Of a stretch of 64,000 nucleotides of DNA, positions 24,057 through 35,909 are shown piece by piece. Positions within the stretch are counted from its first letter, which is position 1. Every line of letters begins with the position of its first letter. The stretch is from Terrimesophilobacter sp963702165. Its GTDB lineage: Bacteria; Actinomycetota; Actinomycetes; Actinomycetales; Microbacteriaceae. The stretch lies in NCBI GenBank assembly GCA_963702165.1, contig OY969722.1:2046001-2110000 (forward strand), read 5' to 3'. A program made the translations under genes and the position numbers. The notes beneath the pieces were generated by a model. It had not been told where the DNA came from. It made no database searches and was given only the letters and a program-made list of their open reading frames with translations.

Positions 24057-24554
24057 ATGGCCGCTTCATCCCAGATCTCCGAGCAGGAGTGGGCCGTCTG
24101 GCGTCGTTTCTACGCCATGCGACGGCAGCTTGACCGCGCCCTGGAACAGCAGCTGCAGGGCGACTCCGGCATCTCCGGCCCCGACTACGAGATCCTCGTT
24201 GCCCTTTTCGACGCCCCGGACCGCAAGCTTCGCGCGCGTGAGCTCGCGGAGATCATCGGCTGGGAGAAGAGCCGCATCTCGCACCAGGTCAGCCGCATGG
24301 AGACCCGTGGCCTCGTCGAGCGCACCGAGTGTGAAACCGACCTTCGTGGCACCTGGATCGGCATGACCAACGAAGGCAAGCGCACCATCTTCCGCGCCAT
24401 GCGCAACCACCATGACGCGCTCCGCAGGTTCTTCTTCGACGTGCTCACCGATGAAGAGAAGGAACTCGTCTCGGCCACATCAACCAAGGTGCTGGATGCG
24501 ATCAACCCGGCGGCGTGCGAGGTTGCGGAATCAATCGAGGCTCGGCGCGCCTAG
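24057..24554 (+). CDS. MarR-family transcriptional regulator
   Basis: The 165-residue winged-helix protein has the DNA-binding region LRARELAEIIGWEKSRISHQVSRMETRGLVER and a wing ECETDLRGTWIGMTNEGKR. The N-terminal EWAVWRRFYAMRRQLDRALEQ forms the dimerisation helix. No obvious redox cysteine cluster is present: a single Cys lies in the wing and one in the C-terminal helix. Upstream lie three operator palindromes and, divergently, an FMN reductase. Confidence 0.92.
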   Translation: MAASSQISEQEWAVWRRFYAMRRQLDRALEQQLQGDSGISGPDYEILVALFDAPDRKLRARELAEIIGWEKSRISHQVSRMETRGLVERTECETDLRGTWIGMTNEGKRTIFRAMRNHHDALRRFFFDVLTDEEKELVSATSTKVLDAINPAACEVAESIEARRA

Positions 24555-24574
24555 TCCCCGCTCATGCGGTGGCG

Positions 24575-25123
24575 CTACTCCCACTCGCTCGGCGCAGGCA
24601 CCTTGGTCGACGGCAGAGCGACCTTCTCGCCCCAACGCAGGATCCAATCGGGTACCTCGAGTTCGTGCGGCGCGACGCCGGCGACCTCGATCAGCTCATC
24701 CATCGGCACCAGGCCGCCGCTCTTCTTGAGGAAGCGGCCCCGGATGAACATCCGCGCGTACACCTCGCCGTCAACCACGAACCGCTGCTCGACGTAGACC
24801 GCGCGGTCGTCGTAGCCAAGGAACCGGCTCTCGACGCTGAACTTCTGCCATAGGTCGAGGGACTTGCGGTAGGAGATCGTCGTCGCGACAACGACCGGAT
24901 ACCAGCCGCGCGCCGTCAGCTCTTTGTACAGGCCGGCGCGGCGCAGCAGGTCGAATCGGCCGAGGTCGGCGATAGAGAGGTAGCGGCCGTTGTTGAGGTG
25001 CCGGTACATGTCGATATCGGTCGGCAGCACGCGGAACTGGGTCGACGAGACATCGAACAGTCCCTGCAGAGCGCCGCGCGGCTTGATCAGCAGGTGCCAG
25101 AGGGTACGCCAGATCAGGTTCAC
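24575..25123 (-). CDS. Thioesterase-family (hot-dog fold) protein
   Basis: The 182-residue protein has a hot-dog-like layout of the THEM6/4HBT type, with STQFRVLPTDIDMYRHLNNGRYLSIADLGRFDLL holding the Asp and the long helix of thioesterases. An N-terminal WRTLWHLLIKPRG could be a membrane-associated helix. The substrate is probably an acyl-CoA, which is an inference. GTG 25123 has a -10 box TAGATT 7 nt upstream. The long upstream open frame to 25321 is not coding in character. The 3' end faces the MarR gene. Confidence 0.75.
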   Translation of the reverse strand: MNLIWRTLWHLLIKPRGALQGLFDVSSTQFRVLPTDIDMYRHLNNGRYLSIADLGRFDLLRRAGLYKELTARGWYPVVVATTISYRKSLDLWQKFSVESRFLGYDDRAVYVEQRFVVDGEVYARMFIRGRFLKKSGGLVPMDELIEVAGVAPHELEVPDWILRWGEKVALPSTKVPAPSEWE

Positions 25124-25130
25124 GAAGCGA

Positions 25131-25136
25131 AATCTA
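25131..25136 (-). promoter_or_regulatory. Leaderless -10 box of the thioesterase gene (TAGATT)
   Basis: TAGATT ends 7 nt before GTG 25123. Confidence 0.5.
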
Positions 25137-25222
25137 GCGGTGGACGCAACTGCGATGACACCCGGCTGGCGGAAACCTACAAGGGCGGCGTGAATGGAGC
25201 ATCCGGAGCGCCACGCAAACGA

Positions 25223-25257
25223 CGAGCGCGGACCGTTCGGGTCGCGGTCCGCGCTCG
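25223..25257 (-). terminator. Terminator of the aceA-aceB operon
   Basis: A 13-bp perfect stem CGAGCGCGGACCG / CGGTCCGCGCTCG with a 9-nt loop begins 10 bp after the aceB stop codon. Confidence 0.85.
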
Positions 25258-25266
25258 AAAGCTGAT

Positions 25267-26890
<1,624 letters not shown>

Positions 26891-26921
26891 TGCTTCATTC
26901 CTTCTGCTGGTCTGCTGCGAT

Positions 26922-28217
<1,296 letters not shown>

Positions 28218-28516
28218 CGGTGCCTCCGGTAGATCGTCCATGGCCCGCGACTCGGGCCCGTGACACCACTCTCCGGGCACGAGCAAGCGGTTCTGCGCGC
28301 TCTACCCACTAGAAATTTGCCCGTTTTTCTGCGATTCGGAAATGTATGCGGGCGAGTGGTAAACGGAGGATTTGAGTGCATCCGCCCGCCATTCACTTCG
28401 GATTCCGTAGCCCGTGGCGACATTGACAATCAATCTCGTTGCGGTTCTGCCCAAACTCCGCTTGACTACAGCACGACCCCCGTCCCATCGTTGTGAACCG
28501 GAGGCCTGAAGCCCAA
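28218..28516. promoter_or_regulatory. Divergent control region between aceA and the polyamine-type transporter
   Basis: About 300 bp carry no gene. The left part is the aceA upstream region. AGAAATTTGC at 28311-28320 resembles the A/T-rich, TTTGC-containing sites that RamB binds in Corynebacterium. That match is loose and the site is only a candidate. I see no clear -35/-10 pair. Confidence 0.35.
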
Positions 28517-29743
28517 GTGACTGTTTCGACCAATCTCACGAGCGAGGCTTCCCCTGGATCAAGCGAGTACGCCGGGCGCGCGGAAGCGCCCGGCACGGTC
28601 GTTCTGGAGTCGGTAACCAAGACATTCGGTGCCAGCACTGCGGTCGACAGCATCGACCTTCGCGTCGAACCCGGCGAATTCCTGTCCCTTCTCGGGCCAT
28701 CCGGATGCGGCAAGACCACCACCCTGCGCATGCTCGCCGGTTTCGAGCAGCCGGATGCCGGTCGCATCCGCATCTCGGGCCAGGACGTGCTCGGGGTCCC
28801 ACCGCACAAGCGCAACGTCAACACGGTCTTCCAGGCTTACGCGCTGTTCCCGCACATGAGCGTCGCGGAGAACGTCGCCTACGGGCTGCTGCAAAAGCGT
28901 GTCCCCAAGGCCGAAGCGCGCCAGCGCGTAACCGAGGCTCTCGAGATGGTGAAGATGCGCTCCTTCGCCGACCGCCGCCCGAACATGCTGTCGGGGGGCC
29001 AGCAGCAGCGCATCGCCCTGGCGCGCGCACTCATCAACCGCCCGGCGGTCCTGCTGCTCGACGAACCGCTTGGCGCACTCGACCGGCAGCTGCGCGAAGA
29101 GATGCAGGTCGAGCTGAAGCTGCTGCAGTCCCGCCTCGGCATCACCTTCATCTTCGTCACCCACGACCAGGGCGAGGCACTGTCGATGAGCGACCGGATC
29201 GCCATCATGCGCGACGGGCGCATCGAGCAGCTGGCGGATGCCGACACCATCTACGACTCGCCGGCTAACGCCTACGTCGCCGGGTTCATCGGGCAGCAGA
29301 ACTTCATTCCCGGCACCATCGGGCGCGAGAGCAACCTGCTGGAGACCGCGTTCGGCACGCTGCGAGACCAGCCGCCCCGCCGACTTGGCGCCGGGAACGG
29401 ATGCCCAGGCCGCGGTCCGTCCTGAACAGGTCAACGTCTCTGAGGCCGAGCCTGCCTCTCGCCTGAACGCACTGCCGGGCGAGCTCATCGGCATCTCGCA
29501 TCTCGGCGAGACCCTGCAATTCCTCGTCTCGATCGGGGATGGATTGCACCGTCCAGGCCCGGGCACCACGCCCGACTGCGCCGCGCATCCCTGTCGGCGC
29601 CACAGTCTGGTGCTCCTGGGAGGCGGACTCACGTCAGCTACTTCCCCGGCGAGCAGGCCGCTCAGGCTCAGGCCGAAATCGAGCGTTCCCTGACCACCCC
29701 CGCAGCACCAACCAGTTCGATCTCAGTGAAGGAGCGTCCCTGA
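28517..29743 (+). pseudogene. potA: Spermidine/putrescine-type ABC transporter ATPase (PotA-like), frameshifted
   Basis: The ATPase energises uptake of a polyamine or similar cation. The first 290 residues are intact: Walker A GPSGCGKTTT, the Q-loop FQAYALFPHMSVAENVAYGL, the signature LSGGQQQRIALARAL and Walker B LLLDEPLGALD. The C-terminal OB-like domain is broken at about 29370, 29545 and 29631 and can be rebuilt across three frames to end ...SISVKERP, with its stop overlapping the next start (TGATG at 29741-29745). GTG 28517 has a GGAGG upstream at 12 nt; GTG 28493 is the alternative start. Confidence 0.88.
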
Positions 29744-30923
29744 TGTCCCACGAGCAGCCTGTTCGGATTCTCGCCTCGAGCGCGGCCAGCCGCATGATCG
29801 CGGCACAGTACAACCGGCGTCGCTTCCTCAGCTTCGCCGCCGCCGCCGGGGCCGCCGGGCTGCTCGCCGCATGCTCCCCCCAAGGCTCGACCGCCCCTGG
29901 GGCGACCGGTGCGGAACTTGAGGACAAGCTGACCATCTACACGTGGGGCGACTACGACGACCCGGAGGTGCTGACCGACTTCACGGCCGACTTCGGTCCC
30001 AAGATCACGCTCGACTCCTTCAATTCCAATGAGGAGATGATTTCCAAGCTCATCGCAGCGAAGGGAACGAGTGGCTACGACATCGTCATCCCGACCGGTC
30101 CGTTCATCCCGCAGATGGTGGCCAATGGCCTGCTGATGAAGTTCAACCAGGATCTTCTTCCCAACATCAAGCACGTCGACCCTGCGTTCCTCGCACGGGA
30201 TTGGGACCCGGGCAACGACTACTCGGTGGTCAAGGCGTGGGGCACGACGGGCTTCGTCTACGACAAGACCAAGATCTCGCGGGAGCTGAAGACCTGGAAC
30301 GACTTCATCGACGCCGCCCAGAATGAGGCGAGCGGCAGTGTCTCGCTCCTCGACGATCCCGGCAGAACTGACGCGGTCTCTATTACTGGGCGAACGGGAT
30401 CGACTGGAACACGACCGATCCCGCACACCTCGACGCCGCCGAGGACTTCCTCGTGAACACCATGGCCAAGCACGTCGCCGCCTTCGACTCGTACCCCGGC
30501 GGGGTCGCGATTCCACAGGCCCAGCACACGCTCATGCAGGCGTGGAATGGCGATGCTCGCATCGGCATCCTCGAGAGCGGCGACCCCGATCGCTGGCAGT
30601 GGGTGCTCGGTTCGCCCGCCACAGAACTGTGGGCGGACAACTGGGCGATCGCCGAGGGCGCTCCGCACCCCGGAGGCCGCGCACGCGTTCATCAACTACG
30701 TGCTCGATCCCGAGATTTCGCTCGCTGAACTCGACTACAACGGCTACCACACGGGCGTGACCGGGATCGAAGACACCGCGACGCGACGCCGGATTCGAAA
30801 TGCTCGAACTGGTCTTCTTCACGCCCGAGCAGGTCGCGACGATGCACACCGGTGAAGGTCACTGACGCGCAGCAGCGCATCGTTGAGATCTGGGACAAGA
30901 CGAAGGCCGCCGCCGGCGCGTAG
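29743..30923 (+). pseudogene. potD: Polyamine-type ABC transporter substrate-binding lipoprotein (PotD-like), frameshifted
   Basis: This periplasm-side binding protein has a twin-arginine signal with RRRFLSF and a lipobox LLAAC (Cys about 44), so it should be a Tat-exported lipoprotein. The mature part starts KLTIYTWGDYDDPEVL and carries the PotD/PotF-type sequence YDIVIPTGPFIPQMV. After LLDDPG the frame breaks near 30360 and again near 30664, 30780 and 30850. YWANGIDWNTTDPAHLDAAE, DPEISLAELDYNGYHTGVTG and VTDAQQRIVEIWDKTKAAAGA recover the C-terminus. About 390 residues in total. The ligand is unknown. Confidence 0.87.
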
Positions 30924-30942
30924 CCCGCCGGACCACAGCACC

Positions 30943-31905
30943 ATGACGACACACTCTACGAACGCGCCGGTGACGCTGCTCGACACGCCACCGGCTCGCC
31001 GCAGACCCGACTGGCTGCAAGGGGCCGCGCGCAGCGCTTGCCTTGCCGGCCTGGGCCTGGCTCACGGCGTTCTTCGTCGCACCGGTCGGCATGGTGCTGT
31101 GGTTCAGCTTCGGCTACAAGCCCGGGCATCTTCGGCACCCACGCGAATGACAGGCTGTCCTTCGACCGCTACGCCGAGGCCCTGTCGCCAACCTTCTTCC
31201 AGACCTTCCAGAACACGCTGTGGGTGGGTGTGACCGGCACGCTCAGTCTGCCTGGCCATCTCGGTGCCGTTTTCCTATTGGCTGGCGTTGAAGGCAGCCA
31301 AACCGCCGCCGCGGCATCCTGCTCGCCATGGTCATGATCCCGTTCTGGACGAACTTTCTGCTCCGCACGATCGGGTGGCAGATCATTCTCGCCCCGGAGG
31401 GATGGTTCTCCGGGCTGCTGCAGGCCACGGGTGTCGCTCGATGGGCCGCTTGACATCATGTTCTCGCGCACGGCAGTGCTGCGTCGGCGTCGTGTACAAC
31501 TACCTGCCGCTCATGGTGCTGCCCCTCTTCGTCGCGTTCGACCGGGTGATCCTGCCGCTTCGCGAAGCGAGCAAGGACTTGGGTGCCGGCCGCTGGCGCA
31601 CGTTCGTCAACATCACCCTGCCGCTCGCGAAGCCCGGCATCATCGTCGGGATCCTGCTCGTCTACATCCCCCTCATGGGCGACTACATCACGGCCACCGT
31701 GCTCGGCGGCGCCAAGGGGAACATGGCCGGTCAGATGGTCGCGAATCAATTCCAGACCGCGCAGAACTGGGCACTCGGCTCGGCGATGGCGGTCGTGCTC
31801 ATGCTCACGATCATCGTCACGATCGCAATCGCGTTTCTCGTCGCGTGGGTCGCGAGTTTGCCGCTGAGAGCCCGGCGGCGCCTGGTGTTGGGGGCAGAGC
31901 AATGA
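30943..31905 (+). pseudogene. potB: ABC transporter permease 1 (PotB-like), frameshifted
   Basis: This is the first permease of the polyamine-type transporter, about 320 residues over several frames. Recognisable pieces are TAFFVAPVGMVLWFSFGYKPG, FFQTFQNTLWVGVTGTLSLA, PFWTNFLLRTIGWQIILAPEG and the intact EAA-type loop region EASKDLGAGRWRTFVNITLPLAKPGII in the last 140 residues. At least five indels lie between 31037 and 31475. The stop codon overlaps the potC start by 4 bp (ATGA). The frame is whole from about 31490 on. Confidence 0.87.
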
Positions 31906-32744
31906 AGCGCACCTCGCTACTCGACCTCTCGATGCGCGTGTGGGCGGGCATCGTGTTCGCCTTCCTGTTCGCGCCCATCATCGTGATCTTCATCTATTCG
32001 TTCAACACGGGCCGGCTGCTCGTGTCGTGGGACGGATTCGGCTTCGAGCCGTTTGCAGCGATCGTGACCAAGCCCGCTGTGCGGGACGCGGTGTGGGTGT
32101 CGCTCCAGGCCGGAGTCATCTCGGCTGTGCTCGCTACCGTGCTGGGCACTCTCGCCGGCGTCGCTCTCGCGCGCCGCGCAGGCAAGTGGGCGCCATGGTT
32201 CCTCGGCCTGCTCGTGCTCGTCACCGTCACGCCGGAGATCGTGGATGCTGTGGCGCTGCTGCCCTGGCTCGTGTTCCTCGGCCAGGATGTCGGGCTCGGC
32301 ATGTTCGACAACGGCATCGTGCGGCTCGTGGTGGGCCACTCGCTGTTCTCCACCGCAGTTGTGGCGTACATCGTGCGTTCGCGCCTGATCGGAATCGACG
32401 AATCACTCGAAGAGGCGGCAGGCGACCTGTACGCGCCACCGTGGCGCCGCTTCACCCAGATCACCCTGCCGCTCGTCACACCTGCGGTGCTCGCCGGCGC
32501 CCTGCTGTCGTTCACGCTCAGCCTCGACAACACCGTCGTTGCCGCCTTCGTGCAGGTGTCAGGCGCGACTCCGTGGCCGGTGTATGTCTTCAGTGCGGTG
32601 CGCACGGGACTGCGGCCGGAGATCGCCGCCGTGTCGATGATCATGCTCTTGCTCACGCTCGGCGCGCTCGCGCTCGTCGCGGTCGTGCTGCGCCGCGCCG
32701 GTGATTCGGCCACAGACATCGCCAAGACCGTCGGCGGCGGCTGA
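31902..32744 (+). CDS. potC: ABC transporter permease 2 (PotC-like)
   Basis: The 280-residue second permease is intact. It has six membrane segments, starting with VWAGIVFAFLFAPIIVIFIY, and an EAA loop ESLEEAAGDLYAPPWRRFTQITLPLVTPAV that docks on the PotA-like ATPase. The FTLSLDNTVVAAFV segment is typical of PotC/YdcV proteins. It overlaps potB by 4 bp and precedes the amidohydrolase by 39 bp, so transporter and enzyme genes are probably co-transcribed. Confidence 0.92.
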   Translation: MKRTSLLDLSMRVWAGIVFAFLFAPIIVIFIYSFNTGRLLVSWDGFGFEPFAAIVTKPAVRDAVWVSLQAGVISAVLATVLGTLAGVALARRAGKWAPWFLGLLVLVTVTPEIVDAVALLPWLVFLGQDVGLGMFDNGIVRLVVGHSLFSTAVVAYIVRSRLIGIDESLEEAAGDLYAPPWRRFTQITLPLVTPAVLAGALLSFTLSLDNTVVAAFVQVSGATPWPVYVFSAVRTGLRPEIAAVSMIMLLLTLGALALVAVVLRRAGDSATDIAKTVGGG

Positions 32745-32783
32745 GCCGTCCCGACCAGCCGCTATCCCATCCGAAGGAGTCCC

Positions 32784-34448
32784 ATGCCCACTGCAGACCT
32801 CGTCTTCACCGGCGGACCGGTGTTCACCGCCGACGCCGTCCGTCGCCAGGCGACCGGTGTCGCCGTCAAGGACGGTCGCATCATCGCGGTCGGCCATGAC
32901 GATGTGAAAGAGCTCATCGGCTCCGGCACCGAGGTCGTCGACCTGGGCGGCCGGATGCTCGTGCCCGGCTTCCAGGACGCCCACGTGCACGCTGTCTGGG
33001 GCGGTCTCGACATGATCCGCTGCGACCTCTCGAACGAGTTCACCAAGGCCGACTATCTTGCACGCCTGGCCGAATACGCCGCCGCGAATCCGGACAAGGA
33101 GTGGATCCTCGGCGGCGGATGGGGCATGTCAGCGTTCCCGGGCGGAACGCCGCGAGCGGAGGACCTGGACACCGTCATCCCGGATCGACCGGCCTTCCTG
33201 CCCAACCGCGACGGTCACGGCGCCTGGGTGAACAGCCGTGCTCTCGAGCTCGCGGGCATCACGGCAGACACTCCCGACCCGTCCGACGGTCGCATCGAAC
33301 GCGACGCCGACGGCAATCCGACCGGCACTCTGCATGAGGGTGCGATGACCCTCGTGAACCGGCTGCTGCCCCCGACCTCGGCCGACGATTACCTGCGCGC
33401 GATGCTCATCGGCCAGGAGTACCTGCACTCGATGGGGGTCACGGCGTGGCAGGACGCCATCCTCGGTGACTACGGCGACGCCGGCGACGCCATGCCGGCC
33501 TACCTGGCGGCGGCGCGAAGCGGTCAGCTCACCGCGCGCGTTGTCGGCGCACTGTGGTGGGATCGCACGCGCGGCGTCGAGCAGATCCCGGAACTCGTTG
33601 CCCGCCGCGAGCAGGGCACGGCCGGCCGGTTCGCCGCCACGAGCGTCAAGATCATGCAGGACGGCGTCGCGGAGAATTTCACCGCAGCGATGATCGAGCC
33701 GTACCTCGACGGGTGCGGCCACCCGACCGACAACTCCGGCATCTCCTTCGTCGACCCGAGGGTGCTGCGCGAAGCGGTAGTCACGCTGGATGACCTGGAC
33801 TTCCAGGTGCACTTCCACGCGATCGGCGACCGGGCGGTGCGCGAGTGCCTGGATTCCGTCGCCGAGGCGCTGACCGCCAACGGCCGCAAGGACAACCGGC
33901 ACCACATCGCCCACCTGCAGGTGGTGCATCCGGATGACGTCCCCCGGTTCCGGCAGCTCGGTGTCGCGGCGAACATGCAGTCCCTGTGGGCCGCGCTCGA
34001 GCCGCAGATGGTCGACCTCACCCTGCCCTTCCTCGGTGACCCGCGGAGTTCCTGGCAGTACCCGTTCGGCGACCTGCTGCGCAGTGGCGCTGTGCTCGCC
34101 TCCGGCAGCGACTGGTCGGTAAGCACCCCGAACCCGTTCGCCGCCATCCACGTAGCGGTGAATCGACTGTCCGCGCCGACCGAGAAGGAAGGCGACTACG
34201 ACGTGTTCCTCCCGGAGCAGCGCATCGACCTGGCCAGCGCGCTCACCGCCTACACGGCCGGCTCGGCGTGGGTGAACCACCTCGACGACACCGGCACCAT
34301 CCGGACCGGCAACCTCGCCGACCTGGTGGTGCTGGATCGCGATCCGTTCGCCGGATCCCCCGAGGAGATCGGCAACACCCGAACCCTGCAGACCTTCGTC
34401 GAACGGCGAGCGCGTCTACGCCGCCGACGACGCCTGACCCACCAATAA
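32784..34448 (+). CDS. YtcJ-like amidohydrolase (family 3), frameshifted at the last codons
   Basis: The 554-residue metal-dependent hydrolase belongs to the YtcJ group of amidohydrolases, which cleave amide or carbamoyl-type bonds. An N-terminal beta sandwich (ADLVFTGGPVFTADAV) is followed by the metal site DAHVH and the histidine HFHAIGDRAVRE. The final HIAHLQ and SDWSV motifs are present. The last residues as read (VERRARLRRRRR) are abnormal. Dropping one C near 34404 gives TFVEGERVYAADDA and a TGA at 34435, the usual YtcJ end. The start follows AAGGAGT. It likely acts on the imported substrate or on an intermediate made from it. Confidence 0.85.
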   Translation: MPTADLVFTGGPVFTADAVRRQATGVAVKDGRIIAVGHDDVKELIGSGTEVVDLGGRMLVPGFQDAHVHAVWGGLDMIRCDLSNEFTKADYLARLAEYAAANPDKEWILGGGWGMSAFPGGTPRAEDLDTVIPDRPAFLPNRDGHGAWVNSRALELAGITADTPDPSDGRIERDADGNPTGTLHEGAMTLVNRLLPPTSADDYLRAMLIGQEYLHSMGVTAWQDAILGDYGDAGDAMPAYLAAARSGQLTARVVGALWWDRTRGVEQIPELVARREQGTAGRFAATSVKIMQDGVAENFTAAMIEPYLDGCGHPTDNSGISFVDPRVLREAVVTLDDLDFQVHFHAIGDRAVRECLDSVAEALTANGRKDNRHHIAHLQVVHPDDVPRFRQLGVAANMQSLWAALEPQMVDLTLPFLGDPRSSWQYPFGDLLRSGAVLASGSDWSVSTPNPFAAIHVAVNRLSAPTEKEGDYDVFLPEQRIDLASALTAYTAGSAWVNHLDDTGTIRTGNLADLVVLDRDPFAGSPEEIGNTRTLQTFVERRARLRRRRRLTHQ

Positions 34449-34464
34449 GAGAGGAACGTGCCTC

Positions 34465-35897
34465 GTGGGCACCACCGTTTTTGAGAGGAACCGGCCTGCC
34501 GCCGCGCTGGTCGGCGAGTCGCTGAAGCGACAGCAAGCACGCCGTGTTCTGGCTGGACGACCTGGGCGAACGGACCTCATATCCGACGCTCACAGGCGCG
34601 CTCCGGTGCGACCTGGCGGTGGTCGGCGGTGGATTCCTCGGCCTGTGGACGGCGGTGCTGGCCAAGCGACGCAACCCGGATGCCCATGTCGTGCTGCTGG
34701 AAGGCCGCACCCTCGGCTGGGCGGCATCCGGTCGCAACGGCGGCTTCTGCGAGGCGAGCCTGACCCACGGCGAACAGAACGGCCGGAACCGCTGGCCCAA
34801 GGAAATCGACCAACTGAACCGGCTCGGGCTTGAGAACCTCGACGAGATCGAACGCGCGGTGCTCGAGTTGGGCATCGACTGCGAATTCGAGCGCACCGGG
34901 TCGATCGACCTCGCCATCGAGGACCACCAGGTTCAGTGGCTGCGTGAGGAGCAGACCGACGCCGACAACGTCTTCCTCGACGCTGACGCCGTTCGCGCAG
35001 AAGTGGACTCCCCCACCTACCTCGCCGGACTCTGGCACAAGCGCAGCACCGCGCTGATCCACCCCGGAAAGCTCGTCGCGGGGCTGGCCCGGGTCGCCGC
35101 CGAACTGGGCGTGGAGATCTTCGAGAACTCGCCGGTGAAACGGATCGACGCCGAGGACGCAGCCGGGCATCCGGTGTCGCGGCTGGTGACCGCGCAGGGC
35201 GAGGTGACGGCCACCAAGACAGCGCTGGCGACCAACGCGTTCCCGTCGCTGCTGAAACGCAACGCGCTGGCCACCGTTCCGGTCTACGACTATGTGCTGA
35301 TGACCGAGCCGCTGAGCGCCGAGCAGCTGGCGTCGATCGGCTGGCAGAACCGGCAGGGGCTGGCCGACCTGGCGAACCAGTTCCACTATTACCGGATGAG
35401 CGCAGACAACCGGATCCTGTTCGGCGGCTACGACGCGATCTACCACTACGGGCGGCGGCTGCGCAGTTCGTACGAGGAACGACCGCAGAGCATTCGAGCG
35501 CCTCGCAAGCCATTTCTTCACGACCTTCCCGCAACTGGAGGGCACCCGCTTCACTCACCGCTGGGCTGGGGCGATCGACAGCTCGACTCGGTTCTGCGCG
35601 TTCTTCGGAACCGCTCGCGGCGGTCGCGTCGCCTACTCGGCCGGTTTCACCGGACTCGGTGTCGGAGCGGTTCACTTCGCGGCGAACGTGATGCTCGACC
35701 AGCTCGACGGCCTGACGACCGAGAGAACGGAACTCGAGATGGTGCGCAAGCGCCCGCTGCCGTTCCCGCCCGAGCCCATCGCGTCGATGGGCATCCAGGC
35801 CACCCGGTGGTCGATGGACCGAGCCGACCACAATCGCGGGCGCAGGAATCTCATCCTGAAGACGCTCGACGCGCTCGGCTTGGGCTTCGATTCCTGA
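34465..35897 (+). pseudogene. FAD-dependent amine oxidoreductase (DadA/PuuB-like), frameshifted
   Basis: This flavoprotein of about 475 residues resembles gamma-glutamylputrescine oxidase and related D-amino-acid dehydrogenase-type enzymes. The dinucleotide fold is LAVVGGGFLGLWTAVLA, and GWAASGRNGGFCEASLTHG is typical of the PuuB group. One extra base near 34524 separates GTTVFERNRPAAALVGESL from SDSKHAVFWLDDLG, and another near 35495 separates the middle from FFTTFPQLEGTRFTHRWAG. GTG 34465 has a GAGAGGAA ribosome site upstream. The two enzymes and four transporter genes look like one catabolic unit. Confidence 0.85.
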
Positions 35898-35903
35898 CAT
35901 TCT
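35898..35903 (+). promoter_or_regulatory. Leaderless -10 box of the RamB-like gene (CATTCT)
   Basis: CATTCT overlaps the stop codon region of the oxidoreductase and ends 6 nt before ATG 35910. Confidence 0.5.
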
Positions 35904-35909
35904 GGTGGG

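Noticed and set aside
28493..28516. GTG 28493 as the potA start
   Set aside because: It has no ribosome site or -10 box. GTG 28517 has GGAGG upstream, although the 12-nt spacing leaves doubt.
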